Assembly: GCA_019916065.1 (NCBI GenBank)
Contig: CM034237.1
Location: forward strand, 26,098,340 to 26,162,339
Direction of reading: 5' to 3'
Origin: Vitellaria paradoxa
Taxonomy: Eukaryota; Streptophyta; Magnoliopsida; Ericales; Sapotaceae
DNA length: 64,000 bases
Below are positions 44,828 through 56,974 of this stretch, one piece after another. A program made the translations under genes and the position numbers. The notes under the pieces were generated by a model. That model was given only the letters and a program-made list of their open reading frames with translations. It ran no database searches and had not been told where the DNA came from. Within the stretch, counting starts at the first letter, position 1, and the number at the start of each line of letters is the position of its first letter.

Positions 44828-46341
44828 TGACTGATCCTGAAATGTGTTCGGGTTCTACCTCTCAAGTGCAAGAGGGCAGTCGTAGTTTTAACTCGATGAG
44901 TCCGAGGTCGAATTCACAGGAAGCCTATGTTATTTAGTTTCTAGGATAAACGAGAAATTTAAAACTTAATGTAACTAAGGTTTGATGTTCAATTGGGAAT
45001 AAATCCTAAAGTTTTGCAGAATCAAAATTTAAACTAAAATTAAATTAATTATGTTAAGGAAGTTTAGCAATCCAATTTTTAAATTTAAATTCAAATTAAA
45101 TTTTAAATTCAAGGAAAATTAAATATTGCAAAGAGTTAAATTGAATAATGAAACTTGATAGTAAAAAGGGTTCTTGATTCAACTCGCAAGTCCAGGTATT
45201 TCACTACTTCACTCTGGGGTGTTTAGGTTCAATTCTGAATTAGGGTCTTGTTTAAAAAATGTTAAAAATGTTAAAATCACTTATCATACTAGTGATTTCA
45301 AGTGAATATGGTTAAAGATCTTTGTTTCTGAAGGTTTTCTAAACAAATGAAATCAAAATTGAAATTAAATCCTATTTTTAACTTGTTTCAAAAGTGTAAA
45401 GAACATTTAACCCAAAAACCAATATCAGTGATTTCAAACAAATATGATTAAAGATTTTTGTTTTCGAAACAAGTAAAAAAGGGTTTTAAAATCGTGAAAC
45501 CCTACGCATGTGTTTTCGCAACCCATGCGAAGGGTCTACGTACACCCCAGAGTGTTACATGAACTACCCTTCCTTGATTCGTGAACCAAGAACTGGGGTT
45601 TCTACGCTAACATGATTTTAAACAAAATGAAAGCAATAAACGTAAGCATGAACATTCGATCTACCACTTGAAAACAATAAATCATATATTAAATTAATGA
45701 AACAAAAATCAACTTACACAGAAAGTAACTTTGAAACTACATAATGAAAGGGTAGTGCAGTGAAGAACAAACAAACGTCGAACAACTCCATAAACCTTCT
45801 CTCAAAACAATGTAAAAAAAAAAAAAAACTCTCAAAACTCTCAAAATCTCAGCTAAAAAGAATGGGGAAGAAGTCCCTTGTTCAGCCATTCAAGATGAAT
45901 ATAAAGAGGTTAATGAAAAAAAAAACCCTAAAAAAACGAAGTAAAAACGTGCGCCTAGGGCTTTGCTGGGGTCCGGACCCTTTGGGAAGGGGTTCGGACC
46001 ACAGATTGTCAATTTCTCCAGATTCATCCACTGTGGTCTGAACCGTTTGAGGAGGGGTCCGGACCATAGAATCTTGGTTGCTCATTTTTTTTTTTCTCCT
46101 TCACTTTGAGTCCTTGGGCTGACCCGAACCATTCTTGGTGAAACTTGAACCACAACTTTTTCTTTGTCTTCTAAGCCCTCTCCAACACTATTAACTTCGC
46201 CTTTCTCATCCATTTCCCTACAGAGAAGATGATACAATTTGTAAGTTACAAAATAATGTCAAAACTTTAAGTTTAACCATTCAAATGCATTAAAATGTAT
46301 CTAAATATAAAGTTTGTAATTACACTTTTCGAGTGTAATCA
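44828..46341 (-). repeat. 3' LTR of A (1514 bp)
   Basis: Minus strand TGATTACACTCGAAAAGTG to TCAGGATCAGTCA. Two dyads GGGGTCCGGACCC...GGTTCGGACCACAG at 45950-46075. The start and end words match the LTRs of B, so the two families are related. A weak TATA candidate lies near 45897-45905. Confidence 0.82.
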
Positions 46342-48305
46342 CACCCCCCAACTTGAACATTGCTTGTCTCTGGCAATAACTTTATTAAAATGAAATGCAA
46401 ATGCTACCCTATTTCTCTTTTCATTGGAAACACGGCTACACTTAGCTACGTGCAGCAAGCCCTTTAAACCCCTAGGTTCCCCCTAGTGGATGAGTAGGGT
46501 CTCGTGAGGGTTTGCAGTGAATCTACCCACAAAATTCTATGGCATGGTTTCAAAGTGTCAAAAAGTGATCAAGATCAAAATTGAGTTAGGCTCAAACGCA
46601 ATAAGTCACAAAATCCAAATCTATTGTGTGATTCCCCTGCACTAAGCATGAATGAATGGACTACCAAATATAAAAAACATATGTGCAAAATTGTTTCATT
46701 CATTCAACATGGTTTCATGAGCATAAATGGAACTAAGTTTTGACTTCAAATTCTCACAAGATTCCACTCGTAAATAAAGGATTTCACTCATCAAGGGTTC
46801 ACTCATACCTATAGCTTACAATGCTATCCTAGTTACTCATAACACCACGAATAAGTGAATGAATTGAGTCAAAGATCAAAGTAGACAGTTCACGAAAATA
46901 TTCCAATGCGTATGTAAGAAATCACACTACATAGCCTACACAAGACCACTATATGCACAATACAAGAGTTGCTTGCTTAGAATCCACTAGGTCTTTATTT
47001 TGGTTGTAACTTGGCCATGGGTAATGGTTTACAACAGAAGATATGGAAGTCAAAGCACATGCCTTGGGATAAAGGTGTTTAAGTGCACAAACATCCCAAA
47101 CTACCCATTTTCTTTCCAACCCAACAAAGATCCCAACAAAAAAACTCATTCGTGCTAAATACTACCCATAGGACAATTTCAAATATTGCAAACAACATAT
47201 AAGTCCCACAATTTCGTATACCAAAGGAATAATAAATTTTTTTTTTTTTGAATTGAAAACAATGCATACATTCTCATCCCAACATTCATCTTCCCTTTAC
47301 TTCTCAAAAGCTTACATTCCCAGTCCCACATTCCCAACTTAGACTTTGAGGCACTTTCTTAACCCAAGATATATGAGGGTAAGGCTAAAAGTGTGTGAAT
47401 GAGGTGTAAAGGACAACATGTGAGAGGTGCAACAAGAAGAGAAAAATTTACCACACACTTTATTATGAGGCTTCAAGTTGGTTCCTAGGACAATTTCATA
47501 TCAAGAAAGATAAAAGGCTCAAAATAACAAAGAAGGCCTAGCATCATGTCCTAAACTTGCAACAACTCATAATGTACCAAGGGATACTCATGCAAGTGTG
47601 TGTAATGCAATTGGTGCATGGAAATTCATAGTGAAGAGTAACAGAGCTGTGATCATGTGCAACCCCTCAAGAAAAGAATAAAAGGCTCAAAAGCTCACCA
47701 TAGGGGCGTAAGTCTCCACCTAGTCCAAGAATGCTCAATTAACCAATATTAAACAAAATCTACTCCTAAGCACATAGTTCTTTTCTATGATAGTCAAAAA
47801 TTTGCACAAGGTAATGACACATTCAATTTGAACTAAGTTTCCTATCGAAGTTTGAACAAAATTCAATTATCACTCTTTCAGTCTAATCCACAATCAACCA
47901 AACCAAAGAGGCAATATGTAAGTTTAAATGTGCTAAGTCATATGTTTAAGCTCAAAATTCTCGAAAATTTTCAAAATTTGACAATTTTTACACAAATGAT
48001 CATCATGCGAACTCTACCCCCCAACTTAAACTACACGTTGTCCTCAATGTGAGAACCAGAATACATATGTGGGTCCGTAGTGTGCAAAGTGAACATGATG
48101 ATGAGTTTCAAATAATAGCCACAAAAGGCACAAAAAAAAAAAAAAAAACATAGCACAACTAAAACAAACATGCACCTATTATTAATTTCATTTAAATATG
48201 TCGCCCCAACCCAGATTAAAGAAATTTTTTTTTGAGTTAAATGTATTAACAAAATGAATAACGTAACAAATAGAAGAATAAATATGAAGAAAGAAAAGAA
48301 AGATA
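46342..48305 (-). other. Polypurine tract and non-coding 3' region of A
   Basis: 46342-46354 is the purine tract (minus strand CAAGTTGGGGGGTG). The rest has no gene and matches E1 (1915-3778) and B (56989-59257) block by block, including the second purine-like tract and stem near 48010-48055. Confidence 0.7.
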
Positions 48306-48850
48306 TTACCTCGTGTTGTCTTCTAAAAGCTGATGAGATGCAAAAAGAAATTGCAAAGTAGTACCAAAAACTTCATCTTGGTCTAACTCATTGGGAATTG
48401 CAACACCCTCCTTACATGCAGTGTCAACCCTTTCTATGTCAGGGATATCTTCTAAAGGTGTCATATTAGTATATCCAGACAAAGAACTTAATTCAGACTC
48501 TATACTAGTGTCAGTGTCTGTGGCATAAGAAAGTGCATCTAACCACTCATTAGCTACAATTATCTCTGCCCATTCCATCTCTAACAGGAGTTCAAGGTCA
48601 ACTTCATTCCACCATTGGCCATCAAGTAATTGGTCAGGGGTTATATGCATCAATGGGGGATATATAAGTGGCAAAGGTATGGAATTACTCTCTAAAAAAT
48701 ATCTCTCAGGCCACCATTCACAGTTAACTTCAGAACTCTCAGATTCACTACCACTAGACAGGTTCCCATTTACATTTATGCCCAATTAACATATTAAAAT
48801 TATCCTTCTGATTAAAATGGTCATGGTTAGAACCAGACTTGATGTACCTG
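48306..48850 (-). pseudogene. ORF3 of A, small acidic ORF
   Basis: The open part is 48306-48785 (159 codons) with EWWPERYFLESNS, LPLIYPPL, TPDQLLDGQWW, LEMEWAEI and a Ser/Thr/Asp-rich end. The homologous frame of E1 starts further upstream (ATG at 1363). In A the equivalent ATG has changed to AGG and a short deletion shifts the frame near 48745-48760, so the ATG at 48785 is probably not the ancestral start. The conserved middle is uninterrupted. Function unknown. Confidence 0.6.
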
Positions 48851-49915
48851 TTCTTGTCAAAGAGTATACAAAATAAGACATGAAGAACAAAGGTAATCAA
48901 AATCATAAAGTAAAAATAAAAGAATAATTTCAACTATAGCAAGAAGTAATAAGCAAACGTGATTAAGCAAAAATATCAAAATGACAAAGTTAAACATAAA
49001 TATACATCCGTCTCAAATAAAATGAATGACAGAGTTTTAGGAGTAATAAATAAAACAATAAATCTCTCTCCTAAACACTCAAAAAGAAAAGAAAATAACA
49101 ATCACTGAGGAGGTGGAGGTGGATGAGACTCTCTGATGTAGTCCAAGACTCTCTATAGGAGGTGTCCATGGGTCTACTAGCTCTGGTGGATACACTGAAA
49201 GAGCTGGTAGTCTGCTTCTTGATTTTGCTCTATAACACTGATACGCTCAACCAGTGCCCCTATTTGATCAGCTAAGTCTTCATTAGTAACCTCCTCCTCA
49301 TCCTCTTCTGGCTCCTCTGATGCTTATGAAGGTTCACCCTCACTTTTAGGTTCATCTACCTTCCTCTTCTTTTGGGAGATTATGCCTCGAGATTTGACAT
49401 AAGACGTGATATTGAAAGGTGCAAACCAGCGGCTATGGGTAAATCATCAGTAATACGGGCTCCCTTCCTTCTAAATATTTCTATAAGCGCTCCACCAAAA
49501 GGTAATGCAGTTAAAGCACTAGGGTACTCATAGGTGTACTCCACTTGGTGCCAAAAATAGGAAGCTAAGTCAATTGTCAATCCCATCCCAATAACATAAA
49601 TCAATTTAGCTCTAATGCGGGTACAATCAGAGTTCCTATTCGGAGGCAGCAAGTTTGTGCAAGAAAACATATGCAGTGCCCAATATTTGTCCTTAAGTAC
49701 AGACACTGGTTTCCTATACTCTGCACTCCATTCATGTCTTTCTAACAAGATCTCAGAAGCTACAGCGGGGAATGATGGAGTCCCTTCAGAGGGATAAGTG
49801 AACTCTGGGTTTTCAACTCTAAGGATTTGGAATACTTTTGTAAAGTCATCGGGGGTTAAGGTAATCTCAACCCCTCTAACCCAACTAACAAGGCATTCCT
49901 TACCTCTTCTTCTAA

Positions 49916-51827
49916 CTAGGTATTACATATGCCAATGGCACGAAAACATAATTTGACTTGTAGATAACTCAAATTTAAATTTGTAATTAAAATAAATTTT
50001 TAATGCATCAATATTTTTTACATGGCACCCCCTCTTGCCTTGGGAAAAAAAAGAATGCCATTCTGCCAAACATCTGTCTCTCCTCACGCCACGTACACAT
50101 TATCAAATCAACAAAATAAATCAAATGAATATTATTTTTAATTTTTAAATTTTAATTTAAGTAGAATCAAATTAAATTTTAAATATTATTTTTTAAAACT
50201 TAGTTAACTTTGTTTAATATTCATTCATATAAAAAATATTTTAAAAACACATATAAAAAAATCTAAAATGGAGAGAAAAATAAGAGTATATTTCTATGTA
50301 AGTGACCAAAAAATAATTAAAGTGGAGAGGAAAAAATAATTCTGACCAATAAATAAATTTAGCAGTTAAAAATAAAAAAATTTAAATTATTTATAATTAA
50401 TTATTATTTATTATATAATAAATTAATTATTCTAATTTGTATGTATTTAAAAAAAATTAGTTTTCTAATGGTGTTGGTATGTTGCTAATGAAATTCATTC
50501 CGTGTTGCTACTTAATTAGTATATTTTTTAAAATATTTGATCACCGTTGAAAATTGAGATAGTGTAAAATATATGATGAAAAAATAAATAATATAAAATA
50601 ATATAAAATATAGTAAACTGTTATTTATAAAATTCAAATAGATTTCGGATGTTTAATTTATCAAAATTATCAATTTTTACTATTATTGTTTTTCATTAAA
50701 ATTTTTGTGCTATTATTGTTTTTTTCCCCAACCATACACTCGCCCTAGATTTTTTTCACTACTACAGAGAGATAATACAAATAGTATAAAAGTGAAAGTA
50801 TTTAAAATTAATTATTCTTATTTTACTTACCAAAAAATTCTTATTTATTTATTTGCACTTATTTTATTATTTATGGCCTGTTTGATGTATAAAAATTAAT
50901 AATTTTTAACTTTTTTTCTTTTTTAATAAAATCTTTATATCAAATCTTTATATTTTTACCGTATCTTTTAATCAAACTTTAACTAACCAAACACTACTTT
51001 AATTAAAATCTGTCAAGTGACTGAAAAATAATTAAAGTGGAGAGGAAAAAATAATTCTGACCAATAAATAAAAATGTAAAAATTTAAATTATTTAAAATT
51101 AATTATTATTTATTATATAATAAATTAATTATTCTAATTTGTATATATTTAAAAAAATTCAGTTTTCTAATAGTGTTGGTGTTGGTATGTTGGAGAGAAA
51201 AATAAGAGTGTATTTTTTTTTTGTAAAGTGACGAAAAAGACAACTAAAGTGGGAGAAAAAAATAATCCTGACCATTAAATAACAGTTAAAAATATACCAA
51301 TTCAAATTATTTAAAATTAATAGTTATTATATAGTTAATTAATTATTCTTATTTATTTTTAAAAAAATTAATTACCTTAAAAAAAACCCAACTTCCCAAC
51401 AAACCAACCCCAACTAAAGTATATGTTTTAAAAAAAATCTAAATTGGAGAGAAAAATATGTTTAAAAAAATCTAAATTGGAGAGAAAAATAAGTGTGATT
51501 TTTTGTAAAGTGATCGAAAAGACAACTAAAGTGGGAGGGAAAAAATAATTCTGACCAAATTTAAATTCTTTAAAATTAATTATAAGATAAATTAATGAAT
51601 TTATCTTAAAAAAACGTCAACTTCTCAATAAACCCACCCCCGACCCAACCCCCGCGTGGCCCACCCCCATCCCCACTCTCTACTCGCGTGGCCCCATCCC
51701 CACTCTCTACCCTCCCTTACTCCCCTCACACACACTCTCTCTCTTTCGTCAGCCGTGGCCCGCACCCCTCCCATTTGACACACACATAAGTGTCCTGTCA
51801 AAAAACTGAGCTACCTTGTATAATAGA
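49916..51827 (-). mobile_element. Non-autonomous Helitron H2 (1912 bp)
   Basis: On the minus strand it begins TCTATTATACAAGG after a host A and ends in a hairpin TGCCA-T-TGGCA, ten bases, CTAG, followed by a host T: the Helitron signature in full. It has no gene and is very AT-rich. Its 5' part carries a CT/GA-rich segment (51720-51745). Splitting ORF2 of A, it leaves no duplication and its removal restores the codons. Confidence 0.85.
50260..51610. repeat. Dispersed direct repeats inside Helitron H2
   Basis: A unit with AAGTG...CTAAAGTGGAGAGGAAAA, AATAATTCTGACCA and AAATTATTTAAAATTAATTA occurs four times, anchored at about 50300, 51014, 51225 and 51506. Copies differ in length and by point changes. 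Confidence 0.7.
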
Positions 51828-52146
51828 TGATAGACCCCTCTCTAAAATTGGCAAATAATTCCTTTACTAAATCTAATATACAATAAGCATGGAATCTTGC
51901 CACATTAAGTCACTGCCTGCCTTCAAAATTCTGCTCAAGCAAAAACTCTTCTCTCCTAGAATGATCAATTTGCCAAAATCTCTCAATCACCATTGACTTA
52001 CGTGACCAAGTGTCATCATATCGTTTATCAGCCTCCTCCGTCCAGAATCTACTCCTATCAAATGAACTTGACCCTAATTGTCTATTTGCAGGTCTTTTCA
52101 TTCTTGGAGCCATAGGAGCTACAAATAATTCAAAGAAATAATTCAA

Positions 52147-53072
52147 TTAGCCACTTCTCAATCCTTATGTCCACACAAGTTTAGTGGCCCATTCTATGAA
52201 ACAAAACTGAAACTTGAAACTAAGATGAATGTACGCAATGAAAATGGTCCATGTGACCATTCACCATTCACCATGAATGGGTCATTGCCATAAATTTGGT
52301 GGCTATACACCCTTCCACCAAAGATGGGTCCTCTAGCACCATACATCAACTTAATCAAAAGATTTTTAATTTCATTTGCGAGAAAAGGATTTTGAAGATA
52401 GGAAGATCCAAAACCAAGCTAGAGTTTGAGGCTTCTTTGAACCCTTGGACCCCATTGTGACCCACGGTAAAGAAAGTGAGAGGGTAGGAAGAGAATCACT
52501 CAAAATGAGAGATTCATGTCTACCCAACATGAAAAACACCAAATAAAGGTTCATGAAGCCACAAATCAAGAACCCTTGGTGCTTTGAAGCTTGGGTTCAA
52601 AAGGGGATAAACAAATAACAACCTAGGGCTCGAATGGGAGAAAGCATACCTTATAAAGTTTGAACAAGAAGATTGAGGTCGAAAATCACTTCAAAAGACC
52701 TTGGGACAGCCAATTCTTGAAGGATTCTTCAAATATTGGGAGAAGGCTTGAGAGGATTGGAGTTTGGAAGAGAAGAATGGAGGTTTGAAATGGCCAAAAG
52801 GGGGTTTTAATCGGGTTGCAGGGTCCGAACCCTTTGGGAACGGTCTGGACCACAGGAGGGTCCTCTCAGCTAGCATGCTTGTTGGGGTCCGGACTATTTA
52901 GGAGGGGTTCGGACCACAGAATAGGATACCTTCAACTATTTTGTTATTTATTATTTTTAAAAAAACAACCAAAAATTACCTAAACTTGGAACCAAAATCC
53001 TAGAACAACTTAAAAACAAAGTCTATCCTAATCCTAACTATGATACAACTACAAGTACATTCTAATCTCATC
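52147..53072 (-). promoter_or_regulatory. Promoter-like spacer between integrase and ORF2 of A
   Basis: No gene. It carries two dyads with the same wording as the LTR of A: CCGAACCCTTTGGGA...TCTGGACCACAG and GGGGTCCGGAC...GGTTCGGACCACAG (52812-52920). An AT-rich GATTAAAACC follows on the minus strand, then a leader of about 700 bp before ORF2. Confidence 0.5.
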
Positions 53073-55410
53073 TTACTCGTAAGGTGGGGGATCTAAAAGA
53101 TCCCACGTCTCAACCTCCGCTACAAAATTCTCTAAGTATGGTTTAAGTCGATGGCCATTAACCTTAAAAGTGATATTGTTGCGTGGATTATGGACTTCGC
53201 ACACGCCATGTCCTGAGGCAAAAAGAATAATAAAAGGTCTACACCACCTAGATCGGAGCTTTCCCGGGAAAAGATGTAACCTCGAGTCATACATCAAAAC
53301 CTTTTGGCCAACATGGAAGGATTTCCTACGAATATGCTTATCATGCAATTCCTTCATCTTAGCCTTGGCATATTTAGCATTTCAAAAGCATCATTTCTTA
53401 ATTCTTCAAGTTCATTTAATTGAAGCTTCCGAAAAACCCCGACATCTTCTATATTTTCATTAAATTGCTAGATTGCCCAATAGGCTCTATGTTCTATTTC
53501 AACAGGTAGGTGGCAAGCCTTGCCAAAAACAAGACGATAGGGAGACATACCCAATATTGTTTTATAAGCCGTCTGGTACGCCCACAATATATCCACAAGT
53601 CTTAAAGACCAATCTTTTCTAGTGGGATTGACGGTCTTTTCAAGAATACCTTTAATCTCCCTATTTGCTAATTCAACTTGGCCACTATTTTGTAGGTGGT
53701 AAGCAATTCCCACTTTATGCGTCACACCATATTTACACATTAGGATACCAACAGGTTTATTGCAAAAATGCTTACTTTCATCACTAATAATTGCTCTTGG
53801 CATCCCAAAACGAGAAAAGATATGTTCTTTTAAAAACTTGACCACTACTCAGTGGTCATTGGCGCAAGTGGCAATGGCCTCTACCCATTTGGACATATAA
53901 TCTATGGCCACTAAAATATACTCAAAACCAAACAAATTAGGAAATGGCCCCATAAAATCTATCCCCCAACAATCAAAAATTTCTAAGATAATCACAGGGT
54001 TTTGGGGCATCTCATTACACCTAGATAGGGCTCCTAAACGTTGGCAACAGTCACATCTCGTGTAGTTGTTATGCACATCTTTAAACATGGAAGGCCAATA
54101 AAAACCACTTTGTAGGATCTTAGTAGTGGTTTTCTTTGAAGAAAAGTGGCCTCCACAAGCTAAAGTATTACAAAACTCTATAACACTAAGAACCTCATTA
54201 TCAGGAATACATCTCCTCACAATTTGATCTGGACAATATTTGTAGAGGTAAGGTTCATCCCAAAAGAAATTACGAACTCTACGTAAAAATTTACCTCTAT
54301 CAACCTTTGTCCAGTGAGAAGGCATTTGACCAGTCACTAGAAAAATAGCAACGATGTCTGCATACCAAGGAGGCTGGATCAGTAGATTTGTGCTAACGTG
54401 CATAAGGTGCTCATCAGGAAAATGCTCATTGATTGGTAGGTCAGCAGAATTAGACACATACTGGGGTAGTCTAGACAAATGGTCATCTACCACATTCTCT
54501 ACTCTTTTCTTATCTTTAATTTCTAAATCAAACTCTTGAAAGAGTAGTATCTATCTAATTAGACGGCGTTTTGCCTCTTGCTTAGAAAGAAGATATTTCA
54601 AGGCCGCATGGTCCGTAAACACTATGGCATGAGATCCTACCATATATGACCTAAACTTATCTAGGGCAAAGACTACTGCTAAAAGCTCTTTTTCAGCAGT
54701 AGTATAATTAATTTGAACTTTATTTGGAGTCTTATTAGCGTAGTAAATAGCATAGGGTTTCCTGCCTTTCCGTTGATTTTATGTCCTTAACACATTGAGG
54801 GGTAGGTAAATTTTGAATTAATTCAACTTTTGCTTTATCTATCTCAATTCCTCGATATGACACTATATGTCCTAAAACAATCCCCTGTTGTACTATAAAG
54901 TGGCACTTTTCCCAGTTTAACACCAAATTACTCTCTTCACATCTTACTAACACTTTTTCAAGATTGATTAAGCACTCATCAAAAGTATCTCCATAAAAGG
55001 AGAAGTCATCCATAAAAACCTCTAAGAACCTTTCAACCATATCACTAAAAATACTCATTACACACCTTTGAAAAGTCGCGGGTGCGTTACATAACCCAAA
55101 TGACATGCGTTTATACGCAAAAAGTGCCAAATGGACATGTGAAGGTGGTCTTTTCTTGGTCCTCTAATGCCATTTCAACCTGATTGTATCCTGAGTATCC
55201 ATCCAAGAAACAATAAAAAATTTTGCCTGCTACTTTCTCAAGGACTTGATCTAAGAATGGGAGGGAAAAATGGTCCTTCCGAGTCACAACATTCAAGCAC
55301 CTGTAATCAATACACATACGCCACCCAGTCTGGGTGCATTGAGGCACTAATTCTCCTTTCTCATTTTCAACCACAGTGACACCAAACTTTTTAGGAACCA
55401 CTTGAGTGGG
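53073..55410 (-). pseudogene. pol: pol of A: RT, RNase H (partly deleted), integrase
   Basis: RT from 55405 with VVPKKFG, WRMCIDYRCLN, YSGYNQVEMALEDQEKTTF, a frameshift near 55120, FGLCNAPATFQRC and an intact MDD box (FMDDFSFYG). After VKDIKS (about 54780) the frame jumps to RKPYAIYYANKT of RNase H, so the link between RT and RNase H with its first catalytic residues is gone. Then TAEKELLAVVFALDKFRSYMV. Integrase 54493-53100 has [33 protein letters not shown] and [12 protein letters not shown]. Stops occur at about 53846 and 53466. It ends LENFVAEVETWDLLDPPPYE. Confidence 0.85.
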
Positions 55411-56974
55411 TGACCGACCCTAAAAAGTGTTTCGGGTTCTACCTCTCAAGTGCAAGAGGGCAGTCGTAGTTTTAAAACTCGGTGAGTCCGAGGTCGAATC
55501 CACAGGGAGGGCTTTGTTAAAAGCTCTAGACTTGTTCTCTTAATTAGTAGGTGAACCTAAATTAATTTAAACTAATTTTTTTAGCAACTCAAACTTTTGT
55601 TTTAGATTCTAAATGAAAGAAATTCAATTTAATTTAAAAATGCAAACAAAGCATCTACTCTAAATTCTAAAGCGAATAAATCAACTCATAAATTAAATTA
55701 AATAACAAGCATAATACTAAAAAGGTTCTTGATCCAACTTTCAAGTCCGGGTAGTTCACTACTTTGCCTTGGAGTGTGTTTGTTTGAAGAACAGGGTTTA
55801 ATTTGAAAAGTTTTGAAAATGTTATAATCAAAGGTCAGTACCAGTGATCTCAAGCGGATATGGTTAAAGACCTTTGTTTCCTAGGGTTTTTCAATTAAAC
55901 TCCAAAAATTAATAAAAATCTAATTTTTAATACTATTCGAAAGTATTTGAAGATTGGTTACGAAAATCCATACCAGTGATCTCACACGGATTTGGTTAAG
56001 GATTTTCGTATTCGAATGTTTTCGAGATAGAAAAAAAAATAGATTTGTAAAGGTAAATCCCTTCGCGAAAGGTTTCGCAACCTACGCGAAGGTTTCGCAA
56101 CCTACGCGAAGGGTTTCGTAACCTACGCGAAGGGTTTCGTAACCTACGCGAAGGGACTACGAACACCCCAAGGCTTTTCGTGAACTACCCTTTCTTGATT
56201 CGTTGAATCAAGATTAGGGTTTTACGCTAAAACTACTTTAAGCATCTTAAAAACAATTAAATAGCATTCAATCATACGGAAAGAGAATTGAAACAAGAAA
56301 AACATGATATTACGAAACCAAACGAAATAAAACGAAGTAGATTAAAGTGCAACTTACAACGTAAAGCGAATGTAAAAGATTAAGTGAAGAATCACTACAA
56401 AGACGACGATGAAAGCTCCAACAAGAATCATGAATCCACGCATGCAAGCTTAAAACCTAATCTAAAAACTCTCAAAATTCTATTCTAATACTTAATAGAA
56501 GGTGCGAAATTAAAAGGTGCTTCCCCCTCCTCTTGGCCGTGCAATGGGTCTTTATATAGATGCCACAAAACCCTAGAAGAGGCGCTTTCACGCGGCAATT
56601 GTAAATCACGGATGGTCCCGACCGTCTGGAGAGGGGGTCGGGACCGTCTGAAGTTTTTAACTTTCTGTGGTCCCGACCGTCTGGAGAGGAGGTCGGGACC
56701 GTCCAGCTTTTCCTTCATTGCTCTCTTTCATTCTCTTGGTTGGGTCTTTGGGCTAGTCTTTTCCATCGAAGATGAGGTTCGAACCATGACTTTTTCTTTG
56801 TCTTCTTGGCCCTCTCCATAGCTATAAACTTCGACATCCTTGCCCTTTTTCCTACAAATAAAACAATAAAAGTATGAGTAATACTATAACACTAAAACTT
56901 CAACTTTAATTATTTAAATGCATGAATAAGTGTTGAGTTAAGGAGTTTGTAATTACACTTTTCAAGTGTAATCA
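55411..56974 (-). repeat. 3' LTR of B (1564 bp)
   Basis: Plus strand TGACCGACCC to AAGTGTAATCA. It differs from the 5' LTR by one extra 21-bp unit (56060-56160) and about a dozen single-base changes that I could see. Palindromic words GGTCCCGACC/GGTCGGGACC at 56612-56704, TATA (TTTATATA) at 56551-56558. Confidence 0.92.
56060..56160. repeat. 21-bp minisatellite in the LTR of B
   Basis: Unit TTTCGCAACCTACGCGAAGG with variant TTTCGTAACC. There is one unit more here than in the 5' LTR (61887-61970). The unit itself holds TTCGCG/CGCGAA dyads. Confidence 0.8.

Larger units (their letters stand above)
49120..52146 (-). pseudogene. ORF2 of A, split by Helitron H2
   Basis: First exon-like part 51828-52146, with likely start MAPRMKRP at 52113, then H2, then 49915 down to about 49120. 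Without H2 the codons line up one for one with E1 (SII, ECLVS, VRGV). Conserved words are KDKYWALHMFSCTNLLPPNR, TIDLASYFWHQ and ALPFGGALIEIFRRKGARI. A one-base loss near 49425 shifts the frame, and the acidic coiled-coil tail continues in another frame to a proline end. Family and role as for E1. Confidence 0.72.

Noticed and set aside
45760..46041. Lys-rich 93-codon ORF, possible basic protein
   Set aside because: Inside the LTR of A, antisense to the element, from A-rich DNA and the GC-rich module; not kept in the LTR of B.
50260..51610. H2 interior as a MITE or Mutator-like element
   Set aside because: No terminal inverted repeats or target duplication; Helitron ends explain the borders to the base.
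56060..56160. Regular short repeats resembling a CRISPR array
   Set aside because: Tandem 21-bp units without spacers, in an LTR of a plant element.
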